From Orbilia blumenaviensis (Eukaryota; Ascomycota; Orbiliomycetes; Orbiliales; Orbiliaceae), in the NCBI GenBank assembly GCA_036872755.1, contig JAVHNS010000012.1:558001-622000 (forward strand): a stretch of 64,000 nucleotides of DNA, given 5' to 3'. A program made the position numbers and the translations under genes. The notes beneath the pieces were generated by a model. That model was given only the letters and a program-made list of their open reading frames with translations, was not told the DNA's origin and made no database searches. This document shows, in pieces, positions 46,643 to 59,497 of the stretch (position 1 is its first letter; each line of letters starts with the position of its first letter).

Positions 46643-48141
46643 TTCGCTTCTGTCTTTTCATGCATCCTCATGCTCACCCTAACTCAACTCTCCACTATTT
46701 TCTTTCTCCTCTCTTCTCTTTCCCTTTCTTTCCCCTTAATCATATCTGGTAGCTTGCCCTTTTTGTTTTATTTCTTTTTTTTACTAATGACGCTATATGA
46801 CGACGATGCTGTATTTACTATCATCCTTGGGAGGTTTTTTGGTCTGCATTTTGGAGTTTTTTTAGGTTGGTTGGTTGTTTTATCAACTGCTCGAAGTACC
46901 GTTCCGAGTACTTTGGCCACAGTCGGATCGATATGAACAGGTCTGGCCAGCATTTTTTCTTTTTCGCATTTGGAAAAACAAGTATACCACAGCATCATTG
47001 ATACTACTCTCTATTTTATCTTCTTTTCTATCTTTCTTCCTGTTGGAGTTGGTTGGATATTTTGGATTCAATGAATTTTTATTATCTTTTTCTATCTGTA
47101 ATAATAGCAATCAAGTACTTAATTACTATTCATGAATTAACTCATATGATATCTACCATTCCGATTAACCAATTGGTTGTTCCGTGGATCCTATCCATCA
47201 GCCCTCGCGATATCTCGTATCGGAGCATAGTAGTGCTTCATGATCAGTCGAGTCTCGTGAACAATGATTGTCAAACGATTACCGTTCTACTTCCCTTTGC
47301 CGCATAAGAGGTGATCCTGTTGCATTCGATTGTCACAGTATATGTGCAGTTTTTATTGAGCCAGTGCCACCTTCTATGCGAATCAATACGATGTATACCG
47401 GCCGCCTTCTGACGAGCAACTTAGCTATTTCATAATGTAATATGATATGATCTGATACCTGATACCGGCGAAGAGTGTTGTTTCGAATTGGCGTTTGGTT
47501 GGTTTCCTTTCTTTTCTTTTCTTTTCTTTTTTTTCAGCCTCCCCGATTCTCCGAAGCCGTCAATTGTTCAAGCCTTAATTATACATGTTAACTTTTGGAT
47601 CGAAAAGACCGATTCGAAGTTAATTGACAGGGACCCGGAATTGCAATTGCTAGGTACCTAGTTCGCCCCACTTCTTTCTTCTTCTTCTTTCTCTTTCGCT
47701 CGGTCCCCAGCTGCAACTTACTCGTAGATAATTACTTAAGTACTCGAGTAACTAGGTCGCAAAAAAGCAGTTGTGGACGTGCCTGGCGTGTGTGTGTGGG
47801 TGTGAGTACGTGGATGGGTGAGTGAGTAAGTGAGTGAGAATCGAAGAGTTAGTGACAGCGCCTCTTACATGCTGCGATGCCCCGGACTGAGTGAAATTGC
47901 CATTGGCAGGATCACAATCAGCCGCCGTTTTTTTCTTTCTTTCTTGATCCAGCCAGTGTATGATGGTAAGGTAAGAGAGGCACAACTGACGGAGTAAGTA
48001 ATAAGTGTCACTTCGTTAAATTTCGTTTCATCTTTGTTCATTTTCATCATCATCATCTTCTTCTTCCTGTTCCCCCCAACCTCCAGCTGACTGACACTTG
48101 TTAACTTAACTGACCTAACGTTAACTTAGACTACCTATATT

Positions 48142-48192
48142 CACCACCACCACCACCACCACCACCAGACCGGTACCTAACCTAACCTAACC
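48142..48192. repeat. (CAC)n followed by (CCTAA)n
   Basis: CAC/ACC triplet run at 48142-48166, followed after a few bases by three CCTAA pentamers at 48176-48190. It resembles telomere-type sequence only superficially, since the fungal telomere unit is CCCTAA. Upstream of the MIT-like gene. Confidence 0.85.
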
Positions 48193-48499
48193 GCCTACTA
48201 CCTACCTACTACTACCTATATTATACTATATCAACCCAGGTGGTATATACGCATATACGTAGCACTTAAGTACTCAGAGGGAGAGTACGTATACGTATAC
48301 CTCGTAGCATATACGAACAATACTTGTTATACCCCGTAAGACTTTTGAGACTTCCTGTACTCCGGATGTCTGTTTTGGCTTAGTGTCACTGACTCAGCTG
48401 GGCCTTCTTCCTTATCGTTTTGTTCGTTCGTTCTAGATCAGATCATCTCGTATTCGGTCGCATTCCCACTCGATCGTTTCCCTTGTCTCGGACTCCCGC

Positions 48500-48560
48500 C
48501 TTGCCTTGCCTTGCCTGCCTGCCTGCCTGCCTACCGACCTACCAGCCTGTCTGTCTGTCT
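48500..48560. repeat. Pyrimidine-rich TTGCC/TGCC/GTCT repeat
   Basis: Successive TTGCC, TGCC and GTCT short units lie about 365 bp upstream of the MIT-like start codon, probably in its promoter or 5' leader. Confidence 0.8.
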
Positions 48561-48923
48561 CCATCGAAATCTGTCATTGCATTGTGTGGTGGTCTCTTTC
48601 CCACGCCTCATCTTAACTTAACCTCCCCCCCAAAAAAAACGCCACCGCCTGGCGCGACCCGCGCGATTTCTCCAAATACCTCCCCTCTCATCTCTCGCAT
48701 ATGCTAAAGAAGAGACAACTCCACACCATCATCCTTACCTGACCTTACCTTATCTACTTTTTACTGGGTACCTGTCTACTTGTCTATTACCTAGTTTATC
48801 GATAGTTACCCAACTGGAGTTCTTATCGATTTTCATACAATAACGGGAAAAACTAGCGAAACAATAGGAAACCAAAAAAGAAAGTAAAGAATTGACAGAA
48901 ATATATAACGAAAAGTCCTAGTA

Positions 48924-50657
48924 ATGGAAGATCCGGTCGCAGAGGGTAGTCGGCTAGGCAAGTTGGCGATTCAGTCTGACGGCCAAGGCGATTACAAGCA
49001 AGCCTACTTCCTCTACCAGGAATGTCTCAAACAGTACGTCGAGGCGCTCAAGTCCGAATCCCAGGAAGACCGTATCGACTGGACGCACGATCAGGTCCTC
49101 ATCCGTTTCGAGCGTCTCGCCGAACTGAACGCGTGGTATAAGCGCAAGAACCAACTGGAGCCGGGATGGCTGGAACTCGACGATCTGAGGGATAGATTGG
49201 AGACCGTGGCGCCCAAGATTTCGACCAAACTGCGCAAGTTTTCGTACACCTCTGCAGCGTCGGTGCCCGATACCGCTCAGGCGAATTCGACTGTCGTGTC
49301 GCCGTCGCAAACCGGAGGTGGGGGTGGATATCACTCGCCGCCTGCGAGTGAGACGCCGTCGCAGATGTCAGCTGCGGGTTACCAAAACTCACAACCGACG
49401 TCGCCCTACCAGAACCAACCCGTACCCCCTCCTCAAGCCCAGCAGGCACCACCGGTTCAACAGGTCCAGCCGGTCCAGCAGGTCCAGCCAGTCCAGCAGC
49501 AGCAATATCAATCGCCAGTTCAGCAGCCAGTCCAAACACCGATTCAACAGCAGCAGCAGGGCAATTCTTACCCACCAACAGCCGGTGGCATCCCTCCGAA
49601 CCCGGCGCAGTACAATGGCACCCCTACAGGCGAGCACGGCCGCAACGGGTCAATCGCTGGCCACCAGGTTCAACCTCCTCAGCGTAAGACCTCAGATTCT
49701 CGATTACCCCTATACATTTCAAATGGCTAACAATTACTAGACCTAGGCTACAACCACCAAGGCGTCAATGGCGTCGCCTCACCTCAACAACAGTATCCAC
49801 CAAACCCCGCCAGCCAATACGGCACCCAAAGCCCCGGACCATACGGTGGCGGCTACCAGCCTCCCCAGACCGGCACCTCCCCTCCTACCTATCCTCCACA
49901 ACAAGACCCAAACCAGCTCGCACGTGTTGGTACCTACCCCGCCGTACCCCCTCAGCAACCTCAGCCGGTAGTACAACAACCAGACCCACGGACATACCTC
50001 CTAACCCCTTTCCTCCGCCTCTCCCTACCAGTTAAAATGTACCACTGCTACGGCGCAGCTCAAAGATATCGCGGTGGCGCTGAAGGGTGGAACATTGAGA
50101 TCAAAGACGGCTCCAAAAACCCAATCTACTACCTCTACGGACTCAAACAAGCCAATGCCACTCTCGTCGAAATGTCGCTGCACCGTGAAGACGGCAAGAA
50201 GACCAGATGTATGGATATTTACACACCGGCACGCGAAGGACGACAGGTCTTCAATATTGGAGATATGACGTATAAGCACTACCTGCCCACTCCGGTCGAC
50301 ATTTATTCGCAAGGAGAAGTCATCCCTAATGGCCCTAAGAGACGGATATTCACCTTCTCTGGCCGAAGGTTTATGTGGAAACCGGATGCGCAGAGTAACA
50401 GCAACCTCGCCAACGAGAGTCTTTACGAAATCGACGATGGTCCACAGGGGTTTAGACCTTCACAGATTGGTGGGTTACTTGGTGATGGAAAGCCGCTGGA
50501 AACGAAGCTGGCGTGGTATGAGCATACCATGGCGAGGAAGAAGCTTGGGAGGATTAATGTGGTTGCTGGGTTGGAGTTGAGCATTGAAGAAATCTTTTTG
50601 GGAACTATGTTGGGGCATCTTTGTACTATGTGGGAAGCGACAAGGAAGGGGATATAG
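48924..50657 (+). CDS. MIT-like domain protein with Gln/Pro linker and conserved C-terminal domain
   Basis: Exon 1 is 48924-49683 and the following exon starts at 49741 or 49747 (two in-frame acceptors, ACTAG and CCTAG). The unsplit second part runs to 50657, giving about 558 residues. Residues 5-75 (LAIQSDGQGDYKQAYFLYQE onward) look like a MIT helical bundle, which in ESCRT-linked proteins binds short helices of membrane-remodelling partners. A long Gln/Pro/Val-rich disordered linker follows. The C-terminal 205 residues form a folded domain (MYHCYGAAQRYRGGAEGWNI, RRIFTFSGRRFMWKPD, and a final hydrophobic helix). It recalls tubby-like or scramblase-like beta barrels, but I cannot name it. A possible further in-frame 102-bp intron (49930-50031: GTACCT donor, CTAAC branch site, long pyrimidine tract, CCAG) would remove 34 linker residues. 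Confidence 0.78.
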
Positions 50658-52208
50658 TTAAATCCTCTTAGGATTAACGTACCTTTTGCCAGGTTTGTTG
50701 CTTTTTTGTGAATGCGAGCTTTGGGGGGGGTTGTTTTTGGATGGAGAGGGGTTGCCATGGTGGTATTTAATGGGATGGTGAGAGTGGGAGGCAATATCCA
50801 GTTTTCATTTTCATTTTCGTTTTTATCTTAGTTCTTATTTCTTCCACCATGACGCATCTAGCATTTTATTTGATGCGTATTATATTTCGGCTTCTACCAT
50901 CTACTACCTTTCTTCTTTTCGCCTACTTCTTCTTCTTCTTTTCCCTCCTCTTCTTCCTAACCCATTTTTGAATGATTGAATGTTCTAATTGGTCGCCGTC
51001 AAGCCTGCAAAACCTCTGATTCTACTTTTACTGCTTTTTCACTTTAAGATGAAATATTCCTATGTCCGAGTTTTTTCTTTCTTTCTTTTTTGCTGCTATT
51101 TCAGTGTTTTTCCTTAACCACCAAAAAGCGGGGTCTTTTGAAAGTTCGATAAAAAGAAAAGAACGAGAAAAAAATATATTTCTCTATATATATTCGAAAT
51201 TATATTATGCTCCTAAGAAGGTACTTACTTAGGGTAAGGGTGGTTTCTGTAGATCTGGGTCTCGGGCGATATTGACGTATACACATATTATGTCCTATAT
51301 TAAGCTTAGCTGAGTGCTGGATATTGAGTTATCTTAATTGATTCTCGCCATGCCCCGGCAGTTTACGTATCAAGAATGAATACCTCAGTGGCTAGTCTCG
51401 TGGTATATGCCAGCTTCCCAAAGTTAGCAGTATCTAAGTACCTATTTCCTTAAGCAGTATCCATTCCGATAAAGCCAAGGAAAATCCCTACCCAAGAGCA
51501 GTAGACGTCTATAGACGGATATTGGTCGACAGATTGCCAAAAACAACACAAATTCCAAAATCAAGACTCATACACACAGAAAACACCACACCACACCCCA
51601 TCCGGCATCCGACGACCCCGCCAAACAACAGTCTGGAAGCAAACACCTCCCCTCCCCCCATACACCGTACGGTCATAGAAGTCGAAAGCCCTTTTTTTTT
51701 CTTTTTCTTGTTTAACTTAAGATACCTTAGGAGCTTTATAACTTAGGTAAAGGTTACTTATCCGTCGAGAATATCAGCTGGGTTGCATTGTGGGTGATCG
51801 ATTCAATATCCTGCACGTGGGTTCGCTCGCGCTCGTTGTTGAACATCGCGGGGAAGGAAACTAAGAATAGAAGAATTACAGAACAAAACAAAAAGGGGAA
51901 AGCATTTAAAATAAAAAAGAAGAAGCATTATCAAAAAGAACAAATCGACGGGAGGGATAAAATAAGAAAAGCAGAAAGTCGAGAGGTAAAAAGATCGACA
52001 AAGACTGGAATACACTGTTCTAAAGGGAGCAATCGATCTTGGTGCCACGGGATAGCTATTAATAGCCGTCTATCAAAACTCTTACATCGTCAGAAGGAAA
52101 ATTAACGACAATAGAAAAGGAAGAACGGAAATAGATTATTTTTCTGGATAAAGGACTGCAACATTTTACATATATTCTAAACCTCAAGGGTATATTAATT
52201 CCAACAAA
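50658..52208. other. Intergenic region, 1.55 kb
   Basis: T/CT-rich 3' flank with TTC repeats near 50925, then AT- and A-rich upstream DNA of the S33 gene. No gene seen. Confidence 0.5.
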
Positions 52209-54094
52209 ATGAGGGCCGATGCAGACGATATCGAGAGATATGAGCTTAACGGTTAGTGCTACCCTTGTTTTTCTAAAAACTGTTCAAAACTCCTATATCT
52301 TCTAATTTTTGTTAAAAAATCAACGTCTCCAGGCTATCCAGACCTATCCATTGCGGAACACTTCTTCAAAGTTCCGTTGGACTATGCAAAACCAGATGGA
52401 TCTGAAATCACAATCTTCGTACGAGTGGTGAAGAAGTTCGAGAGGCCGGTTAAGCAGGGGAAGAAGAAGGTCAAGAAAGAGGATAATGGGGAGAGTGAGG
52501 AGGTGGAGGATAGGGCGTATTGTAAGTTTTCTTTTCCTTTTCTTTTTCCTTTTCGTAAGGAAAAGATGGTAGAGGCTCATGCGGGAGGCTGACTTTGAAG
52601 TGCAGTATGTTATCTTAATGGTATGTGATCAGAAATTATGCATATGATTCTATAATATCTAATGAAGGTTGAATATAGGCGGGCCTGGGTTCAGCAATAC
52701 CACTCCTAAAGCCGACTATGTTTCAAAATTTATTGACAAGGGCTACACCATCGTCCTCCTCGATCAGAGAGGCACTGGTCTTTCCGAGTGTATCTGCGCC
52801 GACAACATTCCCGGGAACACCCCGGAAGAAAAAGCCGAGTATATCTCACACTTCAGAGCAGACAATATTGTTAAGGATGCAGAGACCGTAAGGGAGAAGC
52901 TAGTAGGAAAGGAGGGCAAATGGAGTTTAGCAGGACAGAGTTTTGGCGGGTTCTGCATTGCAACTTATTTGAGCTTTAGGTAAGTACTTTGTATCCGATA
53001 TTTCAGGAGGTTACAGTGACCGACTACCTGACCTTTGTGAAGGCCGGAGTATATCGTTGAGGCATTCTTGTTCGGTGGCATTCCACCTATTGGCGAGAAG
53101 ACGCCGGATCAGATCTATATAAACCTCTCAAGTAGGTTCTCTCAGCTCTGCTATATATTTACGGGCGGTACTAAGATATGATACAGAGCGCCTGGCGACC
53201 CGTAATGTCGCATACTACAACAAATACCCCAAAGACATCGACCGTGTCAAAGAGATCGCGAAGTTTCTGACTGAAAACCGAACCGAGTTTTCTAATCATG
53301 GCGTCTTGACGGTTGATCGGTTTAGAGATCTTGGTATTGCATTCGGTATGCACGGTGGTATTGATAGTGTTCATAGTGAGTATCTACACGCAATAATCCC
53401 AATATTGAGAAGCCGGGCTAATACATTATGTGGATAGAACTGGTCTTCCGGATCCATAATGATATCACGCGGTTCGGGAAGATACTTTCTCCAACATTGA
53501 GTATGATCCAAGCGAACCAGTCATTCGACGATCAAGTTCTATACTGCATTCTCCACGAGGCGATATATTGTCAAGAGTAAGTCCCATTCCATACATCTCC
53601 ATACATAGGCTTAGATATATTTACACGCCCCCCGAAACAGAGGTAACGCTTCAAACTGGTCCGCCAATCGAGTACTCCTACAACAATCCGACACCCGTCT
53701 CCAATCATACCAAACCTACCTTGGCGACTCAACCGACGCACTCCCCGGCAACCGTGGTGCCCTCTTCTTCACCGGCGAAATGATATTCCCATGGATGCTA
53801 GACGATTACTCCTCCGTCTCACCGCTAAAAGAAGTCGCAGAGCTCCTGGCTGCTAAGAAGTGGGAAGGAAAATTATATGATTTGAATCAACTGGCGCAGA
53901 ATAAAGTGCCTGTTTATGCGGCTACTTATCTTGAAGATATGTATGTGGACTTTGAATTGACTCGGGTTTTTGCGAGGAGAACAAAGGGGGTTAGGGAATG
54001 GATTAGTAATGGGGTTATGCATAATGGGATTTCGGCGAAGAGTGGGGAGGTTATTGGGAAGCTTTGGGAGTTGAGGAAAGGGATTACTGATTAG
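52209..54094 (+). CDS. S33 alpha/beta hydrolase, prolyl-iminopeptidase-like
   Basis: Cleaves N-terminal residues, typically proline, from peptides; cytosolic, since no signal peptide is seen. Eight exons: 52209-52251, 52333-52521, 52606-52620, 52679-52979, 53043-53131, 53187-53375, 53438-53576 and 53641-54094. The frame holds throughout, giving 472 residues. Exon 3 is a 15-nt micro-exon that supplies the residues before G-G-P-G-F (83-87), the oxyanion-hole motif of the family. DQRGTGLS follows at 111-118, then the nucleophile elbow G-Q-S-F-G-G with Ser170. Asp421 (YLEDMYVD) and His449 (GVMHNGI) are the likely remaining triad members. The cap domain lies between. Length fits fungal family members. 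Each intron has a standard donor and acceptor, and only this splicing gives the complete catalytic set. Confidence 0.9.
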
Positions 54095-54097
54095 ATC

Positions 54098-54119
54098 TTT
54101 TTTTTTTTAAAAAAAAAAA
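54098..54119. repeat. T11-A11 inverted repeat just after the S33 gene
   Basis: Eleven T followed immediately by eleven A, a perfect hairpin with no loop, starting 4 nt after the TAG stop of the hydrolase gene, so inside its 3' UTR. Confidence 0.9.
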
Positions 54120-55071
54120 GGTTTCTGGAGGATGGGAGTGGTCTCACTAACCGACCTCCACGAAGTAGCCCGCGCCATGGAAGCGGTACTATATACTCAG
54201 TACTTAAGTAGTTAAAGTTGGCAGTATATATTAAGTGCCTTGTAGATGCTATGGAATTCAATTGTAATATCATCTCTACATGCAACTGGGGAAATTCAAA
54301 GTGGCATCCAATCCGGGTCCTTTTTTAATAATACTTTCTAAAGCCGACCGACTGCGCTGAATTTTTATAAACAGGCAATACAGCGATATCAGACATCGGG
54401 TATTTTCCGCGCCCGACGATTACAACTGGGGATGCGAATAGAGTGTCGTAAGACCTCGCTCGGTTGATGGCAGCTTCCAGCTCGTTAGTTTCGCCTTTTT
54501 TTGAAACCAGGACCCACATCCGAGCTTAGCTAGCTTTGAGCTTGCGAGCTTGGAGAAACATACAAGTTTCCTCGAGACGAGGACATGACATCTCGGTCTT
54601 TGAACGACACCATTATCTTCCGGGGGAAACTACTATTGGGTAGCATAATTATGGGTAAATAGCTTACCACCTCGGGAAAAAGACGAGTACAGCAACAGCT
54701 ATAGTTCTGCCGTGTGGTCCATTTTCCTGTCCCTGTAGAACATTGATTTTAGCTTAAGCTATCCTGCAGAGACAACGTGCACGAGCGTGGGGCATCGAGT
54801 TGAGCCATGGCTCAACCCCTCCTAGTGAGGGGGAGCATCCGTTAAAATTTTATCCCGTCTCTTTATCCCCGTGAAGGAGTTAAATAAAGGCTAAATTCCC
54901 CAAACCTTTTATCTTTCATTGCTATTCTTTTTCGACATTTAAAGACCACAAGAGCTTTGATAAGTGGTCACTATCTTCCGAATTTCATCTTTCAAGCTAA
55001 GCCTGGAGCTTCGACATTATACCGTATTTCAAACCAAGACTTTTGGAGAGGGGGGAAACCAATTTCGAAAA
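54120..55071. other. Intergenic region, 0.95 kb
   Basis: Upstream region of the SDR gene. It contains small palindromes such as agtacttaagta near 54200; nothing else recognised. Confidence 0.5.
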
Positions 55072-56226
55072 ATGCCAGAAGCATCGAACAATAACGGTTA
55101 CAAACCGCTACAGGGCAAGCTTGCCATTGTCACCGGAGCTTCGAGAGGTAATGTCATGTCGCTACAAGCTTTCCCCAGCCAATAAGAAACTCCAGTTCCG
55201 AAATCAAGCTTCTAAAAGAAATACCACGCGCAACACAATACCTAACACCATATAACCATCCAACCAGGTATCGGTGCCGCAATATCAACGAAGCTCGCCT
55301 CCTATGGCGCAACTCTAGTCCTTAACTACACTTCTCCGTCTTCAGCCCAGAAAACTCAAGATTTGGCCGACAGCCTTTTGGAAAAATATGGCACTGCATC
55401 GATTATTGTGAAGGCAGATATGGGAGATCCAAGTGTTGGAGAGGATATTGTATCAGCAATTAAGGCGTCGCCGCTGTATGCTGCTAGTACGCGGCCGATA
55501 AGGATAGATGTTATTGTAAACAATGCCGGGTTAGTACCACAGTCTCTATAGTAGACAGAAAAATTTTGAGTGACTAACCTGCATATGAAAAAACTTTTTT
55601 CCAAAAACAAACTTACAGCATTTCCAAAAACACAAAAACTACAGATATAACACCTGCTCTATTCGACGAACATTACAGAATCAATGTTTTAGGTCCCCTT
55701 CTTCTTGTTCAGGCTGCGATACCCTACCTTCCAATTGATGGCTCAGGCCGAATTGTCTCTTTGTCAAGTGTTTCCGCTACCTTAGGATTGCCAGGACAAG
55801 CCGTCTACGGTGGTACAAAGGCGGCATTGGAAGCTATGACGAGAACTTGGGCGAGAGAGTTGGCGGATAGATGTACGGCTACTTGTGTTAATCCAGGACC
55901 AGTGGTGACGGATATGTACGGTGGCACGAGCGAGGAGTTTAAGGAGGTTATGCGACCGTTTATTGGTACGTTCAAGTATCTCCGTTACTACTAATTTCGA
56001 CTTTCAAAATTTGTCTCTCTCTCTCTTTTTTTTTTTTGGTGAGGAGCTAATTATTTATGAAACCTGGTTAGAACATGCGCCGTTGATGAACGCGGGTGGG
56101 GCGCAGGGACGCGGGGCTACGGTTGAGGAAATTGCGGGATGTGTGGGGATGCTATGTTTGCCCGAGAGCTACTGGTGTACTGGCAGTGTGGTTTCTTGTA
56201 ATGGCGGTATGCTGATGGGGATTTAA
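55072..56226 (+). CDS. Short-chain dehydrogenase/reductase (classical SDR)
   Basis: NAD(P)H-dependent oxidoreductase with a Rossmann fold, probably cytosolic. Four exons: 55072-55147, 55268-55529, 55619-55965 and 56072-56226. The frame is kept, giving 279 residues. The cofactor loop is TGASRGIG (21-28), split by the first intron. The structural N-N-A-G (110-113) is split by the second. Asn135, Ser163, Tyr176 and Lys180 (SLSS...YGGTK) form the classical catalytic tetrad. N-P-G-P-V-V-T-D-M follows the active site, and the end (WCTGSVVSCNGGMLMG) matches the C-terminal motif of 3-oxoacyl-reductase or polyhydroxynaphthalene-reductase-type SDRs. Arg25 after TGAS suggests NADPH preference. Substrate unknown. 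The start codon is the ATG giving MPEASNNNGYKPLQGKLAIV; the frame is open further upstream without family similarity. Confidence 0.9.
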
Positions 56227-59200
56227 CGGACCTATGGTGGGCTACTTCTTGGAGGCTGGTTTACGAGATTTCGAGACTAGATCTATGTTAATGCGTAGAT
56301 ATTATCACAAGGCGCCTAGTTCAATCGAAGTCTGAATGCCTATTAAGCTTGAGCGCTTCCAATCCCACGGGTGTCGCGTCTGCAGGACACTATTTGATAA
56401 CCAAGAGAGACAATTGACATAATAGACCAATTAATACATATACAAGCAACAGTCTCAATGTAAGTAGCAGTAGCAGAGACTAGGTATCCCACGTGACACA
56501 TTTCGGCTTCAAAACCCCCCTGAAATTCGTGTAACCAAAACCTATATATATATTCCTTTTTAATCTAATCCACGTGATATCTTTTTGCTTTAAAAGCTTG
56601 TAGATCTCAGCTTTGCCGGGTGATCTGAATGTCAAAGCTCAGCGGGTATTTTGCTGGATTTCACGTGATGATATTGAGCTTCAGAACTTCAATGGATCTT
56701 TGTGTAACGATGGGGATTGGTAGGGTTTATGGAGACCTGGAGTTAAGCGAGAGATCTAATGGGGATCCTTTCTTGGCAGTAAAGACTGAGGTATACTACG
56801 TAGGTTCCTAGCTCTGGGTCTAAGTCGGCGCGATGTAGTACAGCTGCCAATTATCAAATCCTATAGATATCTCGCAGAACTGGGGTAGGTAGCGGTATTT
56901 TCGCAGTCAAGTCTTTGAATTAGGCTTCACTGTAATGATGGGATGTTAAATCAGTTTCTAATTGTAAATTGACAAATTTAAATCATTGACAATATCCGGC
57001 CTATTTCGCACAAATAAAAATATTAATCCGGCTCCTGTTGCAAATTTGAGGTCACGCCGAAAAGCTCTGAAAGTTCGACAAATACGAACATTTCATTATG
57101 CGCCCCCTATATGACGGGTCTGGGCTCTCAACTTCGGAGGTTTGATGGGGGCTTGCTGCGGATATGTGTTCGGGGTTTTGCTTACAAAAGGAGGTTCGGT
57201 ATGGTGGGTACCTCCGAACACTAAGTTACCCGTGGGCGAAACTATTAATATTTCTGATAGCTTCCGTACTTTATTTTAGTTCAGGTTCTCCTCTACTACA
57301 AGTGTACAGCTACAATATTCTACGGCTTCACGGACTGTGAACGTCATTTGCTTCGGCTTTCGGACAGATTTTAGTACACTTAGGCTACTAAATCACTTTG
57401 TCGTTGCGTAATCACTCCCGAATTTCTCTCACGTAAAATAATCATTTAGCCATTGACCAATGCTCTGAGAGCATGGAAGGCTCATTATTAAGCGATGGGG
57501 TGGGGCGCACGAATGTTAGAACGCGCGAGGCAGTTGCGATGCCGAAACCTGGTCCCGGGTTTGAATCCAGTACCGGTACCACGGCCAGGGAAGCTTGGTC
57601 CGAAACCGTTTTCCCTCAAATTCATAAATTTAGTTTCAGTTTGTCATTACTTAACGAGCGTTATGGGAAGAAGGAAAAGTGGAAACACTTTCTGGGAGAA
57701 ACTCCGAAGCTTTGTGGGGAAATGATCGGGTTCGATACCAGTCCCGCCTCGACAAATGCTTCATCTAGGGTGGTAGATTTGTGATTAATTACAGGAATTC
57801 CTGGTTTGTGATGAACATGGAGGGTGGAGTGGTCATCGTGAGAATGAAGTACCGTCAATGGTTCTACACCGATTAATGCAAATGTAAAGCGCCACAGCCG
57901 ACACGAGTTCAAAATAGTTCAATACGACCGCGATAAGAACTGAGGCATATTTAGAACGTATTCCGAGTCGGACAGATTGAACTAAGGCCCTAGAGCGAGC
58001 TTTCCCGTCAGTCATGGCATCGTTCGATACTGACGTCTTCTCGAGCGGGCCCTCAAACCATGGTACCAGGGTCTGTGGGAAATGTTGACTCGAACATTCG
58101 TTTAACGACTTTCCGCCCCTTCTGGATGCATCTTGTCTTCGCAGTTGCGACCGCTGCTAGGCGCACATTCTAGTTACACATGCCGGACCATTTAAACTAA
58201 CTCCGAGGCACCGTAGGGCTTAAGAAGACAAAAGGTCTAATAGAGCCGAGAACAGGCCTAATTCCAGGACCTATGCCTGCCACGTACGTCATCTGATCAA
58301 GTTTTAGTGGACTCTCGGACGCTCGTAAATCCTAGACTAACTCATGTCAGCCGTGCGCGTATGCGTCAAAAGACTTTAGGCGAAAGTTGGCTGTCGTTCC
58401 GTGGCACGTCGTTGGAAGTAGACCGACCACCCGGCCAAAACCATAACTCCATTCCCGACCTCTTATGGGAAGAAACGATCTAGTATGTTGGAAAAGACCC
58501 AAAGCGTATTTAACTTTTCGTATTCAACATTGTAACCAACTGTGGCTTTTTGTATCTAACCTTCTATCATAAATTACATTATGGTCCGACGGACCATTTT
58601 AGTTTACGAGGCAAACTATTACCAATACCTGCAAGATGGTGGCGACGGGAATCCAGAAGTTATAGTATAGTGCTCGTAAATATGATATCCTGACCAGCTC
58701 GGTTCCATGCAACTTCCAATTACACCCCAAGGCCTTGGTATCGGGTGATTCAAACGACTCGTCTATTTTTTTGCGACTAATTCTGAGACCTCCCGTGTGT
58801 GTGGGCATACCCAACTGCTTAATACTACTTAGTATGCATGCAACCTGCGAATGTTCATTTCGTGTACCATATCGTTGCATCATAGATATGCCGCTGGCGG
58901 GTCCCTAAGTTATTTTCGGCCGATATTCCGTTTAAAAATTCCCTTTCCAGTTCACAAAATATCCAAAAGTGAAACCAACATTGCAATATGTTGGTCAGGC
59001 ATAAACAGGCCGATGCGCTTGAAAATGGTAGAGGGCCCGGGTTGACAAACTTGCGCTTGTCAGCCACCATTTCGGGGGGCCTGTTGGATGTGCTTGTATC
59101 CTTGTCCGGATACGCGGTTCCGCAAAAGATCCAAGTCGCCAGGTTGGATTTGGAGCAGGGCCTAGGGCATGCGCTGCAGTAGCCAGCTGGTCACACTTTT

Positions 59201-59476
59201 CAATTTCTTATGTCTGTAGTAATATTTGTTTTTCCTATGTCAGGAAACTGTTCATATTGTACCAAGGGCCCCGGCGTATCCGGATTCTTGCTTCGCAGTG
59301 CATATTATTTTCTTTCTTTCTCTCATTCGTTCTTTTACTTTTTCATTTCGACTGCATGTCGGTGAGCTCTCATGCATGCGGTTTCTGACATTAACTGGAC
59401 GTACGAGGTCAAGAATATCCCTAGATTGGCAAGTTATCGACATAAGAAAAGTGAACCAAGAATGAGACGGCCATGG

Positions 59477-59497
59477 TTTTTTTTTTTGAAAAAAAAT
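59477..59497. repeat. T11-G-A9 inverted repeat
   Basis: Poly-T directly followed by poly-A with a single G between, forming a near-perfect hairpin in gene-free DNA. Confidence 0.85.

Larger units (their letters stand above)
46643..48923. other. Intergenic region, 2.3 kb, rich in simple repeats
   Basis: Pyrimidine-rich 3' flank at 46660-46800, then the upstream region of the MIT-like gene. Between 47.7 and 48.6 kb simple repeats and palindromic TACTTAAGTA- or GTATAC-type motifs are dense (listed separately). No gene seen. Confidence 0.5.

Noticed and set aside
48176..48192. Telomere-like CCTAA repeat
   Set aside because: Only three units of a pentamer within a simple-repeat-rich promoter; fungal telomeres use the CCCTAA hexamer in long arrays.
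57470..57760. tRNA-like B-box sequences (GGGTTTGAATCC near 57560, GGGTTCGATACC near 57730)
   Set aside because: A plausible anticodon-like stem exists near 57535, but the T-stem has two mismatches and no matching acceptor stem was found; at best a degenerate tRNA or SINE relic.
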